This document shows, one piece after another, positions 17,034 to 25,564 of a stretch of DNA of 64,000 bases. Numbering within the stretch: the stretch's first letter is position 1; each line of letters opens with the position of its first letter. The position numbers and the translations under genes were made by a program. The DNA is from Nonomuraea sp. SYSU D8015 (GTDB lineage: Bacteria > Actinomycetota > Actinomycetes > Streptosporangiales > Streptosporangiaceae). The notes under the pieces are model-generated. The model did no database searches, was not told the DNA's origin, and was given only the letters and a program-made list of their open reading frames with translations. The stretch is from positions 558,001 to 622,000 of the forward strand of contig NZ_VJYI01000003.1 in the NCBI RefSeq assembly GCF_008065375.1. The letters are read 5' to 3'.

Positions 17034-17444
17034 ATGACCGCCGGTGTCAAGCTGATCCGCAGCCCCGGGCTGGCGCCCGTCGAATACGCGTACGCCGCCG
17101 TCGCCGACGGGCCCGTGCAGGCTGTCTGGGCGGCGGGCGCCTGCCCGCTGGACGCCGACGGCGCGATCGTCGCCGTGGGCGACGTCGCCGGCCAGACCCA
17201 TCAGGTGATGCGCAACCTCGCCACGGCCCTCGCCGACGCGGGCGCCTCGCTGACCGACGTGGTCAAGACCACCGTGTACGTCGCCTCCTCCGATCGGGCC
17301 GATCTGGTGGCGGCGTGGAAGGTGTACCGCGAGCACATGGCGGACTACGACGTGCCCAGCACACTGCTCGGCGTGGCCGCGCTCGGCTACCCGGACCAGC
17401 TCGTGGAGGTCGAGGCCGTCGCCGTGATCACCACACCGAGGTAG
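17034..17444 (+). CDS. Rid family (YjgF/YER057c/UK114) protein
   Basis: A 136-aa protein matching the Rid fold over its length. It has a strand-rich start, GQTHQVMRNLATALADAGASL near 58-78, then TTVYVASSDRADL and a C-terminal LVEVEAVAVI. Archetypal RidA deaminates 2-aminoacrylate-type imines using an Arg in a PAR-T motif. Here that segment reads VPSTLLGVAAL, with no Arg, so this belongs to a Rid subfamily lacking the catalytic Arg. Imine deaminase activity should not be assumed. The glutamate in EVEAV is kept. GAGGAG lies upstream of the ATG. It is a single gene between the kinase and the five-gene DUF5682 operon. Confidence 0.88.
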   Translation: MTAGVKLIRSPGLAPVEYAYAAVADGPVQAVWAAGACPLDADGAIVAVGDVAGQTHQVMRNLATALADAGASLTDVVKTTVYVASSDRADLVAAWKVYREHMADYDVPSTLLGVAALGYPDQLVEVEAVAVITTPR

Positions 17445-17631
17445 CGCCGGCGCCACCTGCGGCCCACGTACAAGGCCTGCGTCATCGCCCCGCCGACGCC
17501 GCCTGACCCACTTTCGCCTGCCCTCACCCGGCACGACGTCATGTCCCAAGAACGGTCCTGACCCCGCCCGAGGCGTCCCGCGCAGGGCAGGGCCGCTGGA
17601 CGCTGGTGCCACGGGGCGTGTGGAAGGCGGT

Positions 17632-17681
17632 GCCCACGGCCGCCGCGAGCCCCGGCGAGCAGGCTCGCGACGGCCGTGGGG
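17632..17681. terminator. Strong hairpin just after the DUF5682 stop codon
   Basis: A 20-base arm at 17632-17651 pairs with 17662-17681 with two mismatches around a 10-base loop. It sits immediately downstream of the stop at 17683-17685 of the five-gene minus-strand operon, and also downstream of the convergent Rid gene. It therefore likely terminates both. Confidence 0.7.
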
Positions 17682-17682
17682 C

Positions 17683-20436
17683 TCAGGCCAGCAGGCCCGC
17701 CACCGCCAAAGCGGGCTCCGGATGCTCGCTCAGCAGGGCGCGTACCTCCCCGTGGTCGGCACCGGCCGCCGTGCCGGGGGCACGCCACTGGCCCTCGCAG
17801 CCGAGCAGTCCCGCCACCGCGTCGCAGGCCGCCGGATGCCCCAGGAGCAGCTCGGCCACCGGCCCCGACGCCACCGCCACAGGGGCCGCCTTCGGCGAGG
17901 CGGGCCGGGCCGTCCACGGCGGGGTCCAGGCGTCCACGGCTGCCAGGCTGCCGGGGAAGGTGCGCCCGGCCTCGCGGACGAGCGCCGGCATCAGCTCGCC
18001 CGCCTGGTCCCGCAGCGTCGTGATCAGCCGGGGCAGCCACGGCAGCAGCACGTTGTCCGGCAGCCGCCCGAACGCCTTGGAGATCACCTCCACCACGAAC
18101 CCCGACAGCGCCGGCACGGGCTCCATGGCCTGCACGAACCCCATGATGTACTGCGGGAACGACGGCACCACCAGCGGATTGCCCAGCAGCTCGTCGCAGC
18201 GCGAACGCAGGTCGCCCACCGACAGCAGCCCGAGCGGGGTCCGCGCGGCCCACAGCAGCGCCACCTTGGCCGGCGCCTCCGGATGCGACTGCTGCACGGC
18301 CAGCTCCAGCTGGGCCCGGTCGCAGCCGAGCGCCAGCGCGAGGCTCTCCATCGAGAACAGGAACCCGAGCATGGCGGCCACCTGCCGCACGCCCGTGTCG
18401 TCGTCCACGAACGCCGTCGGCAGCAACGTGCAGTAATGCGCGTAGCCCGCGGTCGCGAACTCCTCGCACCACGCCGGCAGCTCCGGCTCGCTCGCCCGGT
18501 AGTACGCCATCAGCCGCCGGATCCTGCGCAGCACCTCTGGAGCGTCGTCCACACTCCGCTCGCTCGCCAGCAGTTCCACGGCCCGCGCCCCGAGCTCGTC
18601 GGCCAAGCGTCTGCTCCCGAGATAGAGCTCCGCGTCCTCGACCGCCGCGAGCGCCACCGCCGCCGTGGCCTTGGAGTCCCAGACCTGGCGGCGCAGCCGC
18701 TGCTCCAGCACCTGCTCGACGGTGACGCCCTCGTAGCCGAGCTCGATGATGGCCCGCTGGTATTTGCCGAACGCGAGATCCCAGCTCTCCTGGATCGAGC
18801 GTTCCCCGAGCCGCCGCTCGCCCATGATGGGCCGCACCGCGTCGTGCGGCAGCAGGTAGCGCAGCATCCACAACAGGTCGGAGCAGGGCACCAGCCCCGG
18901 GTTGGCGTTGAGGTCGAGCAGCGCCCGCTGGATCGTGCGTTTCTCCAGGTCCAGGCCGAGCGGCGCGAGCCGGTCGTAGACGTTTCTGGCCAGCGGCGGC
19001 AGGGCGTCGTAGCCCACCTCGCCGACGCGGTCGCCGCCGAGCAGGATCTCGCACAGCCGGCGCACGTCCCGGCGCCCCGGCACGACGTCCTTCTCGATGC
19101 AGGTGACGGCCGCGTCCTGGAAGTCGTACGGGGTGGGCCTGGCCCGGTTGCGCATGCCGGCGAGCAGGATCGACGTCTCGAACACCGCGATGGCGTCGGC
19201 GGTGCTGGCCAGGTAGCCGTTGCGGCGGGCCAGCCGGACGATGTCGACGCACCAGCCGAGCAACTCCGACTGGTCCAGCTCGTCGAGTATGGGAGGCTGC
19301 GACAGGAACCCGGTCAGCCGGTCGGCGACCTCGACCTCGGGAACCGGCTTGGGCAGTTTGACGGCGCGCTTGCGCGTGCCCTTCTGCCCGGCCAGCTGGA
19401 ACGGGGTGAGGCCGCTGCGGGCCAGCGCCTTGGCCCACGTGGCCGCCGCGATCGACACCGACCCGGAGGCCAGGCCGAACTGCGCCTCGATGGCCGAGTG
19501 GCTGGACGGGATGAGGCCGTACAGCCACGTGGTGTTCGTGCGCGGGCTGATCTCGTAGGGGGCGGTGGAGCGCAGGCCGAACTGCTCGACGTGGCTGGCG
19601 GCGTGGAAGGCGCCGCACACGTACAGGCAGTCGGCCGGGTCGGCGCCCGAGGCGGCCAGGTGCTCGCGCATCCTGGTCCACATGTAGCGCTCGCGGTCCT
19701 CGTCCAGCGCCAGCCGGTCGTCGCCGTCGGGGCGAAGGCGGCGGAACAGGCTGCCGATGAGCACCATGACCTGGCGGTAGGTGTCGTAGTCCGCGCCGGA
19801 GAGCGGCTGCTCGACGTACTGGTCCCACCATTCCGACCAGTGCCGCACCTTGCCGTGGTGGAGCAGGTGCTGCTCGAGCTCGGCGAAGCGCGGGCGCAGG
19901 TCGCCGATCTCGACGCCGACCGCGTCGCCGTGCAGGCCGGCCTCCTCCTCACCGGGCGTCCGCTTCGGCTCCTCCTTGGGCGCCCACTGGAAGACGTGGT
20001 CGGTCGAGCGGTCCACCAGCACCAGCTCCACGCCCGGGGTCTCGAGCGCGTACGAGATGGCCTGGTATTCGGCCGACGCCTCGGTGATGGGCGCCACCAC
20101 GCTGAGCGGCGCCCACGACTTCGGAAAGCCGTCGAGGTCGGTCGCGAACGCCTGCACCGCCACCGGCAGCCGGCAGTTGCGCAGCTCGCTCAGCAGCGGC
20201 TGGAGGTCTTCGCACAGCTCCAGGTAGATGACCTTCGGCTGCTTCTCGCGCAACCGGCGCACCATGGCCAGGGCCGAGGCCGGCGAGTGGTGGCAGACCG
20301 GGAAGATCTCCAGCTCCTCGCGCAGCGCCCGGTCGACGTCGTCCACCAGCCCCGCCAGGATGCCGGACACGGTGTCTGCGCCGAACTCCTGGGCCGCCAG
20401 CGTGAGCTGCTCCTTCAGCGGGTCGAATGTGCTCAT
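17683..20436 (-). CDS. DUF5682 family protein (last gene of SWIM-VWA-MoxR operon)
   Basis: A 917-aa cytosolic protein. Its N-terminal 300 residues match DUF5682: FPVCHHSPASA (45-55), then a strand ending YLELCEDLQPLLSEL. Later comes YVCGAFHAASHVEQFG, the usual CGA-x-H block. This region resembles the TraB/ChaN-EreA type fold, in which clustered His act at a metal or catalytic site. The remaining 600 residues are helical repeats with no motif I can name. The start ATG overlaps the ATPase stop (ATGA), so it is co-translated with the MoxR gene. DUF5682 proteins are repeatedly found with MoxR and VWA genes; no biochemical role is known to me. It is probably the effector or client-recognition part of the complex. 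Confidence 0.85.
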   Translation of the reverse strand: MSTFDPLKEQLTLAAQEFGADTVSGILAGLVDDVDRALREELEIFPVCHHSPASALAMVRRLREKQPKVIYLELCEDLQPLLSELRNCRLPVAVQAFATDLDGFPKSWAPLSVVAPITEASAEYQAISYALETPGVELVLVDRSTDHVFQWAPKEEPKRTPGEEEAGLHGDAVGVEIGDLRPRFAELEQHLLHHGKVRHWSEWWDQYVEQPLSGADYDTYRQVMVLIGSLFRRLRPDGDDRLALDEDRERYMWTRMREHLAASGADPADCLYVCGAFHAASHVEQFGLRSTAPYEISPRTNTTWLYGLIPSSHSAIEAQFGLASGSVSIAAATWAKALARSGLTPFQLAGQKGTRKRAVKLPKPVPEVEVADRLTGFLSQPPILDELDQSELLGWCVDIVRLARRNGYLASTADAIAVFETSILLAGMRNRARPTPYDFQDAAVTCIEKDVVPGRRDVRRLCEILLGGDRVGEVGYDALPPLARNVYDRLAPLGLDLEKRTIQRALLDLNANPGLVPCSDLLWMLRYLLPHDAVRPIMGERRLGERSIQESWDLAFGKYQRAIIELGYEGVTVEQVLEQRLRRQVWDSKATAAVALAAVEDAELYLGSRRLADELGARAVELLASERSVDDAPEVLRRIRRLMAYYRASEPELPAWCEEFATAGYAHYCTLLPTAFVDDDTGVRQVAAMLGFLFSMESLALALGCDRAQLELAVQQSHPEAPAKVALLWAARTPLGLLSVGDLRSRCDELLGNPLVVPSFPQYIMGFVQAMEPVPALSGFVVEVISKAFGRLPDNVLLPWLPRLITTLRDQAGELMPALVREAGRTFPGSLAAVDAWTPPWTARPASPKAAPVAVASGPVAELLLGHPAACDAVAGLLGCEGQWRAPGTAAGADHGEVRALLSEHPEPALAVAGLLA

Positions 20437-21545
20437 GACAGGGTCGCGATGGCCTCGCGGCCGCCTTCGAGGAACTCCTGCCAGGGCCCGCCGTCCTTCT
20501 TGCTGCGAGGCTCGACGACGCCGTGCCAGTACTTGTTGAGTATCGCGAGGTCCTCGGGGCTGCGCCGGGCCAGCGAGCCGACCAGCGAGCCGGCGAGGGT
20601 CTGGGCGCGCAGCACGCGGTCGCCGAAGAAGTGGCTGTGCAGGATCGCGTCCTCCAGCACGCCGATCTGCTCGGCCGTGGACAGCGCCGACTCCAGCTTC
20701 TCGTCGTCGCTGGTGGCCGAGGCGGCGGCGGAGCGCAGGTCGGCGAAGCTCTGCAGCAGGATGTCCAGCAGCGTCGGCGGCAGGTCCAGCTCGATCTGGT
20801 GCCTGCGCAGCAGCTCTTCAGTACGGAAGCGGACGATCTCCGCCTCGCTCTTCTTGTTGGTCACCACCGGGATGCGGACGAAGTTGAAGCGGCGCTTCAG
20901 CGCCGACGACAGGTCGTTGACGCCCCGGTCGCGGCTGTTGGCGGTGGCGATGATGGAGAAGCCGGGCTGAGCGAAGACGATGTTGTCGTCGTCGAGCTCG
21001 GGGATGGAGACGTATTTCTCGGACAGGATCGAGATCAGCGCGTCCTGCACGTCGCTGGTCGAGCGGGTCAGCTCCTCGAAGCGGCCGATCACGCCCCGCT
21101 CCATCGCCGTCATGATCGGCGAGGGGATCATCGACTCGCGGGACTGTCCCTTGGCGATCACCATGGACACGTTCCACGAGTATTTGATGTGGTCTTCGGT
21201 GGTGCCGGCGGTGCCCTGGACCACGAGCGTGGAGTTGCGGCAGATGGCCGCGGCCAGCAGCTCGGCCAGCCAGCTCTTGCCCGTGCCGGGGTCGCCGATC
21301 AGCAGCAGGCCGCGGTCGGACGCCAGGGTCACGATGGCGCGCTCGACGAAGCTGCGGTCGCCGAACCACTTCTGCGGGATCTCCCTGTCGAGCCCGTCGG
21401 AGCGCTCGGAGCCGAGGACGAAGATCCGGATCATGCGCGGGCTGAGCCGCCACGTGAACGGCTTGGGGCCCTTGTCGACAGACTCGAGGTAGTCGAGCTC
21501 CTCTGCGTACTTGACCTCTGCGGGGGCGCGCAGCATGTCACTCAT
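20433..21545 (-). CDS. MoxR-type AAA+ ATPase
   Basis: A 370-aa AAA+ ATPase. Walker A is GDPGTGKS at 84-91. A Walker B-like strand follows (GVIGRFEELTRSTSDVQDAL, near 140-160), and sensor 1 lies in SIIATANSRDRG. The arginine-finger region is LSSALKRRFNFVRI. An N-terminal extension (about 1-60) precedes the core, and a helical lid completes it. MoxR ATPases work with VWA-domain partners as chaperones that remodel or activate target proteins. The ATG at 21545 has AGGAG eight bases upstream. It follows the VWA gene by 11 bases and overlaps the DUF5682 gene, so all three are one operon. All ATPase motifs look intact. Confidence 0.93.
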   Translation of the reverse strand: MSDMLRAPAEVKYAEELDYLESVDKGPKPFTWRLSPRMIRIFVLGSERSDGLDREIPQKWFGDRSFVERAIVTLASDRGLLLIGDPGTGKSWLAELLAAAICRNSTLVVQGTAGTTEDHIKYSWNVSMVIAKGQSRESMIPSPIMTAMERGVIGRFEELTRSTSDVQDALISILSEKYVSIPELDDDNIVFAQPGFSIIATANSRDRGVNDLSSALKRRFNFVRIPVVTNKKSEAEIVRFRTEELLRRHQIELDLPPTLLDILLQSFADLRSAAASATSDDEKLESALSTAEQIGVLEDAILHSHFFGDRVLRAQTLAGSLVGSLARRSPEDLAILNKYWHGVVEPRSKKDGGPWQEFLEGGREAIATLS

Positions 21546-21556
21546 TCGCGGGTCTC

Positions 21557-22852
21557 CTAGGTGAGGAAGTTCTTCAGCTCGAAGACGAGCTTGCGGATGT
21601 GGCCCGAGATCACCGGGGTGCCCAGGTCCTTGAGTTTCTGGCGGAACCACGAGTCGACGCTCGCGTGTCCGGAGCTGTTGACCGAGCCGACGGGGATGAG
21701 CTTGACCCCGGAGCGGTGGATCGCCTCGAAGTCGGTCATCAGCGCTCTGTTGTCGTAGAAGTCGGAGATCCACACCATCACCGTGTTGCGCGGATCGGCG
21801 ATCTTCGGTCTGGCCAGCGCCATCGCGACCGTGCCGTTGGTGCCGCCGCCGAGCGTGGTGCGCAGCAGCACCTCGAACGGGTCGCTCACCCACGGGGTCA
21901 GGTCGAGCGCCCGGGTGTCGTACGCGATCAGGTGCACGTCGACCTTGGGCAGGCCCGCGAAGATCGACGCCAGGATGGTGCAGTTGACCATCGCGTCGAC
22001 CATCGACCCCGACTGGTCGACGACCACGATCATCCTGGCCGGGGTGGTGCGGCGCGCGGTGTGCTTGTAGTAGAGCCGGTCCACGTAGAGCCGCTGGTCC
22101 TCAGGGCTCCAGTTGGTGAGGTTCTTCCAGATGGTGCGTTCGATGTCGAGGTTGCGGAAGACCCGCTTTGGCGGCACCGACCGGTCGATGACGCCCACGC
22201 TGGTCTTCTCGACCTGGGTGCGCAGCACCTCGGCGACCTCGTCCACGAACCTGCGGATCAGCGCCTTGGCGTTGGCCAGCGCGACGCCCGACAGGTTGTG
22301 CTTGTCGCGCAGCAGCTGCTCGATGAGCGACATGCTGGGCGTGAGCTGCTTGGACAGCGCCGGGTCGGCGAGCACCTCGCGCAGGTGCATGCGTTTGACC
22401 AGGTCGCCCTCGATGTTGGCGAGGACCTGGGCCACCTCTTCGTCGCCCGGGCTGTGGCGCAGCCCGCCCGGCTCGCAGCCCATGCCCTTCTCGAACCAGG
22501 CCGCGTCCTTCTTCCAGCTCTCGAGCTGGCCTGCGGTGACGTTGCCGGTGCCGGTGGAGAAGACGTTGAGCAGCAGTTTGGAGACCAGGGCGGCGCGGCG
22601 TACCTCGTCGCCGGCCTCGTGCTCCTTCTCCGCCATCAGGTCCTGCAGCTCGGCGCCCAGCTCGGGGAAGCGCTGCACGAGGTTGTCGACCGAGACGCCC
22701 GGGTCGAGCAACGCGGGCGGCAGGCCGAGGTCTTCCACGATGGCCACGCTGGCCGTCTCCAGCGCGGGCTGCTCGTCGGGGCCGAACAGCCGCGACAGCA
22801 GCCGCCAGTAGAGCACCTGGCGCCGCGTTTCGTTCTGGATCGTCTCGGTCAT
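21557..22852 (-). CDS. VWA domain protein (MoxR partner)
   Basis: A 431-aa protein. The N-terminal 250 residues are helical and charged. The C-terminal von Willebrand A domain begins near 272 with a complete MIDAS motif, D279-Q-S281-G-S283. The later threonine is in GGGTNGTVAM, and the aspartate in WISDFYDN. VWA proteins paired with MoxR ATPases bind Mg2+ and hold the client or partner protein. Start ATG 22852 overlaps the stop of the preceding gene (ATGA), so translation is coupled. The large N-terminal helical part is typical of VWA proteins in MoxR operons and probably contacts the ATPase ring. Confidence 0.92.
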   Translation of the reverse strand: MTETIQNETRRQVLYWRLLSRLFGPDEQPALETASVAIVEDLGLPPALLDPGVSVDNLVQRFPELGAELQDLMAEKEHEAGDEVRRAALVSKLLLNVFSTGTGNVTAGQLESWKKDAAWFEKGMGCEPGGLRHSPGDEEVAQVLANIEGDLVKRMHLREVLADPALSKQLTPSMSLIEQLLRDKHNLSGVALANAKALIRRFVDEVAEVLRTQVEKTSVGVIDRSVPPKRVFRNLDIERTIWKNLTNWSPEDQRLYVDRLYYKHTARRTTPARMIVVVDQSGSMVDAMVNCTILASIFAGLPKVDVHLIAYDTRALDLTPWVSDPFEVLLRTTLGGGTNGTVAMALARPKIADPRNTVMVWISDFYDNRALMTDFEAIHRSGVKLIPVGSVNSSGHASVDSWFRQKLKDLGTPVISGHIRKLVFELKNFLT

Positions 22853-24234
22853 TTGCGCAGCAGCCGTCCCGCTCGCTCGCGGAGCACGGCGACCGCGTCG
22901 CCGTTCTTGGCCGCGGCCTTGACGACCTTGGGGTCGGTCGGGCCCATGGCCCAGGCGCCGGTGTGGACGGCGACGGGCTTCTTCTTGACCGTGGCCTGGA
23001 CCGCGAGCGGCTGCAGCAGCCACCGCCCGCCGTCCCAGCGCACCAGGCCGAGGCACGCGGAGGAGGCCGCCACCAGCTCCGCCGTGAGCGGCGTGGAGGC
23101 CGGCAGCCGGTCGAGGTCGAGCGCGAGCGCGTGGTCGCCCAGCCGCAGCGTCTCACCGTCGATCGTGTAGCCCTCGACCAGGACGGGCTCGGCGATGCGC
23201 ACGGGGTGGCGGTCGAGCGGCGGAACCGGCGGCGCCTGCGCCGCGCCCAGCTGGACGCGGGCGGTCGCGAACGGGTCGGCCTCCTCGCCCGCGCGGGCCC
23301 GGTCGTCGTGCCACACCAGGTCGCCGCCGGGCAGCAGCGGCATGTCGGCGAGCTCCAGGACGCGGTGCTCGGCCAGCGCGCCTAGCAGCACGGGGTGGCC
23401 GCCCATCAGCTTCCACACGGCCGGGCCGACGATCGTGTCGACCTTCGCCGCGGCCACGCTGGTGCGCACGAGCCTGACGGGGGCGCCGCCGGCCGGCTCC
23501 AGGATGCCGTGGACCTGGAGGCGGACGACCGTGGCGTGCTCGTGCACGTCGGCGCCGAGGATCAGCAGCCTCCCGGACACCGGCTCGGCGGCACCGTGCC
23601 AGGGGCCTGACTGCGCCAGCAGCAGGGCCCGCGTCCACAGGTCGCCCCACCGGCGCGCGGGCAGGCTCGCCATCGTGCTCACCGGGCACGATGCCCGCAG
23701 CTCCGCCGCCAGGCCGTCGAGCAGGACCGCCAGGCCGCGCAGCCGTGGCACGGCGAGCAGCGCCTCGATCGCCTGGTCGGCGGAGGACACCACGTCGTGA
23801 TCGACGCCGCGCCAGCCGACGATGGCCAGCTCGCGCAGCCAGACCCGGCACCCGGCCAGCAGGTTGTCCGGATTGTCGCCCGTGTCGGGGGACGCCTCCC
23901 AGGCAGCTCGCGGGCGGCCCAGCGCCGCGTCGAGGCGGCCCAGCAGGGCGTCGTGCACCGCGCCTGACAGCGCGGCCCGCGCGCCGGCCAGCGCCGCCAG
24001 GTGCTCGTCGCCGATCGAACCGGCGCTCACCTTGTCGACGGCCTCGCCCACGCGGTCGCCGAGCGGGCTGCCCGTCAAGGCGCCCGCCAGCGCAGCCAGC
24101 GCCGCCGCCGGCTCCTCGCCGAGGCGCGCGAACCCGTGCGCGAGCGCGTCGTCGAACCCCGACACCAGGCCCAGGGCCTCGTTCACCCCTGCCGGCGCGC
24201 CGCCGGTCAGCTCACCGAGCTGTACGTCGAGCAT
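22849..24234 (-). CDS. Uncharacterised 461-aa protein of the SWIM-VWA-MoxR operon
   Basis: I recognise no named family. It has no signal peptide or membrane helix. Residues 1-220 are helical and Ala/Leu-rich. The middle and C-terminal part alternates strands such as GRLLILGADVHEHATVVRLQ and VLVEGYTIDGETLRLGDHAL. It contains several conserved-looking Trp (WGDLW, VWKLMGG, LVWHDD). It lies between the SWIM gene (34 bases upstream) and the VWA gene (ATGA overlap), so it belongs to the same complex or pathway. A SWIM-associated DUF such as DUF5691 is possible, but I do not see that family's hallmark segment. The start at 24234 is the first ATG giving protein-like sequence; GGTGAG lies just upstream. 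Confidence 0.8.
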   Translation of the reverse strand: MLDVQLGELTGGAPAGVNEALGLVSGFDDALAHGFARLGEEPAAALAALAGALTGSPLGDRVGEAVDKVSAGSIGDEHLAALAGARAALSGAVHDALLGRLDAALGRPRAAWEASPDTGDNPDNLLAGCRVWLRELAIVGWRGVDHDVVSSADQAIEALLAVPRLRGLAVLLDGLAAELRASCPVSTMASLPARRWGDLWTRALLLAQSGPWHGAAEPVSGRLLILGADVHEHATVVRLQVHGILEPAGGAPVRLVRTSVAAAKVDTIVGPAVWKLMGGHPVLLGALAEHRVLELADMPLLPGGDLVWHDDRARAGEEADPFATARVQLGAAQAPPVPPLDRHPVRIAEPVLVEGYTIDGETLRLGDHALALDLDRLPASTPLTAELVAASSACLGLVRWDGGRWLLQPLAVQATVKKKPVAVHTGAWAMGPTDPKVVKAAAKNGDAVAVLRERAGRLLRK

Positions 24235-24268
24235 CAGCTCACCACCCCGCACATCGCATGTCCGGACA

Positions 24269-24763
24269 TCAGCGCACCGCTCCCATCGCCGGGAACCAGT
24301 GCAGCTCGGCCAGCGGCTCGGTGCTGTCGGGCACCTCCAGGTAGGCAAGGTGGCGCAGGAACCGGCTGAACACCACGGCCGCCGGTGTGCGCTCGACCGG
24401 CCCCTCGAGGTAGTGCGACAGGGAGCGGTCTTCCGCCACCTCGATCCGCAGGTAGCGGGCCACCCGGTCGAGGCCGTACTGCAGGACCGCCTCGTCGGCG
24501 AGCATGCTCACGTGTTTGCACGCGTAGTAGCCGCCCAGTCCGCCGCACGGCCGGTTGTTGTTGGTGCTGCAGCTCATCGCGAGGGTGCCGGCGCTGATCG
24601 ACGAGACGTAGACCCGTTCGATGTCCGATCCGCTCGACACGACGCCCTGCAGCCGGCCGTCGGCTAATTCGACGAACGGCACCTTCGCCAGCTTGCGCGG
24701 CTCGACGGGCGCCACGACCCGCACCACGCTGCGTTGTTCCCACGCGGCTTTGTCCGCGTCCAC
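24269..24763 (-). CDS. SWIM-type zinc-finger protein, first gene of the five-gene operon
   Basis: A 164-aa protein with a C-terminal-pattern SWIM-like motif. C66, C74, C83 and H85 fall in MSCSTNNNRPCG followed nine residues later by CKHVSML. A classical SWIM motif is CxC-x(n)-CxH. Here the CxH half is exact, but the first two Cys are eight apart, so it is a variant or a divergent finger. SWIM domains bind DNA or proteins. The rest (about 90-164) is helical and ends in WFPAMGAVR. I chose GTG 24763 because GGGAGG precedes it by nine bases; codons further upstream look non-coding. As the promoter-proximal gene it likely marks the operon start. Confidence 0.72.
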   Translation of the reverse strand: MDADKAAWEQRSVVRVVAPVEPRKLAKVPFVELADGRLQGVVSSGSDIERVYVSSISAGTLAMSCSTNNNRPCGGLGGYYACKHVSMLADEAVLQYGLDRVARYLRIEVAEDRSLSHYLEGPVERTPAAVVFSRFLRHLAYLEVPDSTEPLAELHWFPAMGAVR

Positions 24764-25154
24764 GACTTCAGAACCTCCCGCCCCAGCCGCTCGTGGGCAG
24801 GCCGGAGTGCCCGCGCCCATCGCGAACGGCTGATCAATGATCCGGGAACTTACCCGAAGCCACCGACAGACCGGGGGCAAACGATCAAACCCTCGGCCGG
24901 GCCCCTCCCGCCCTCTGCCACCGCGCACCCTCCTAGCCCGTTCTGGTCCATTTCAGGGCTTCTCGCCACCAAGAACGCTCTCCATGCGACCGCCACAGCG
25001 CCTCATGGGACGTCGAGAGGTGCGGGGAGGGCGATCGTGCGAAATGCGGTGCCTGGCGGCGCGCTCATGCGCGGGCGGCTTCTGGGCGATGGCGAGTCCG
25101 CGTTGCGGAGGCGTCTCTCCGCCGGCGAGGGGACGGGCGGCCCTGCGGCGGGCG
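24764..25154. other. Intergenic region upstream of the five-gene operon; no gene seen
   Basis: About 390 bases between the SWIM gene start and the end of the small gene at 25155-25502, both on the minus strand. Readings in all frames here are Arg/Pro-rich and lack protein character. I see no convincing inverted repeat, although the AT-richer stretch near 24831-24850 could hold the operon's promoter. No RNA gene was recognised. Confidence 0.5.
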
Positions 25155-25502
25155 TCAGGCCACGTGTTCCTTGATGGCCACGCTCGTCAGGGCGAGCAGC
25201 AGGTCGAGGTCGGGGGCCGCGTCCACGTGGACGACCACCCACGCGCCGTCTCGACAGGCCTGCACCTGGTCGCAGTCGAGCAGGTGGGGCCCCAGCCGGT
25301 CGATCGCCGGGGCGGTGAGGCGAACCTGGACGTCGTCGCCGCCCGTCAGCCGCAGGATCTCCGTGCCGTGTACGGCGAACGCCGTGCCACGCCGGGTGTC
25401 GCTGACCGCCAGCGCCGGCCAGGACCGCAGCTCGGCCACCGCGCGGGCCACATAGGGTCCGCGGCGTTCAGCCGCCCGTCGCCAGACGGTAATTCCTGCC
25501 AC
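25155..25502 (-). CDS. Small hypothetical protein, 115 aa, weakly like luciferase-domain/DUF5519 proteins
   Basis: A cytosolic 115-aa protein. The order of elements is VAELRSWPALAVSD, then GTAFAVHGTEILRL, VRLTAPAIDRLGPHL and a last strand/helix GAWVVVHVD-x-LLLALTSVAI. This resembles the small luciferase-family or DUF5519 fold found widely in actinomycetes, whose function is not established. Similarity is by eye only. The start codon appears to be a GTG at 25502 with TTGAGG two bases upstream, which is too close for comfort, so the true start may differ. It is flanked by a divergent-type regulatory cluster on one side and by empty sequence on the other. Confidence 0.55.
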   Translation of the reverse strand: MAGITVWRRAAERRGPYVARAVAELRSWPALAVSDTRRGTAFAVHGTEILRLTGGDDVQVRLTAPAIDRLGPHLLDCDQVQACRDGAWVVVHVDAAPDLDLLLALTSVAIKEHVA

Positions 25503-25564
25503 ACCTCAATGCTGCGCTACGGTTGGCCGTTGCGTCACCGACCGTTCCGCAACCGTTATGAACC

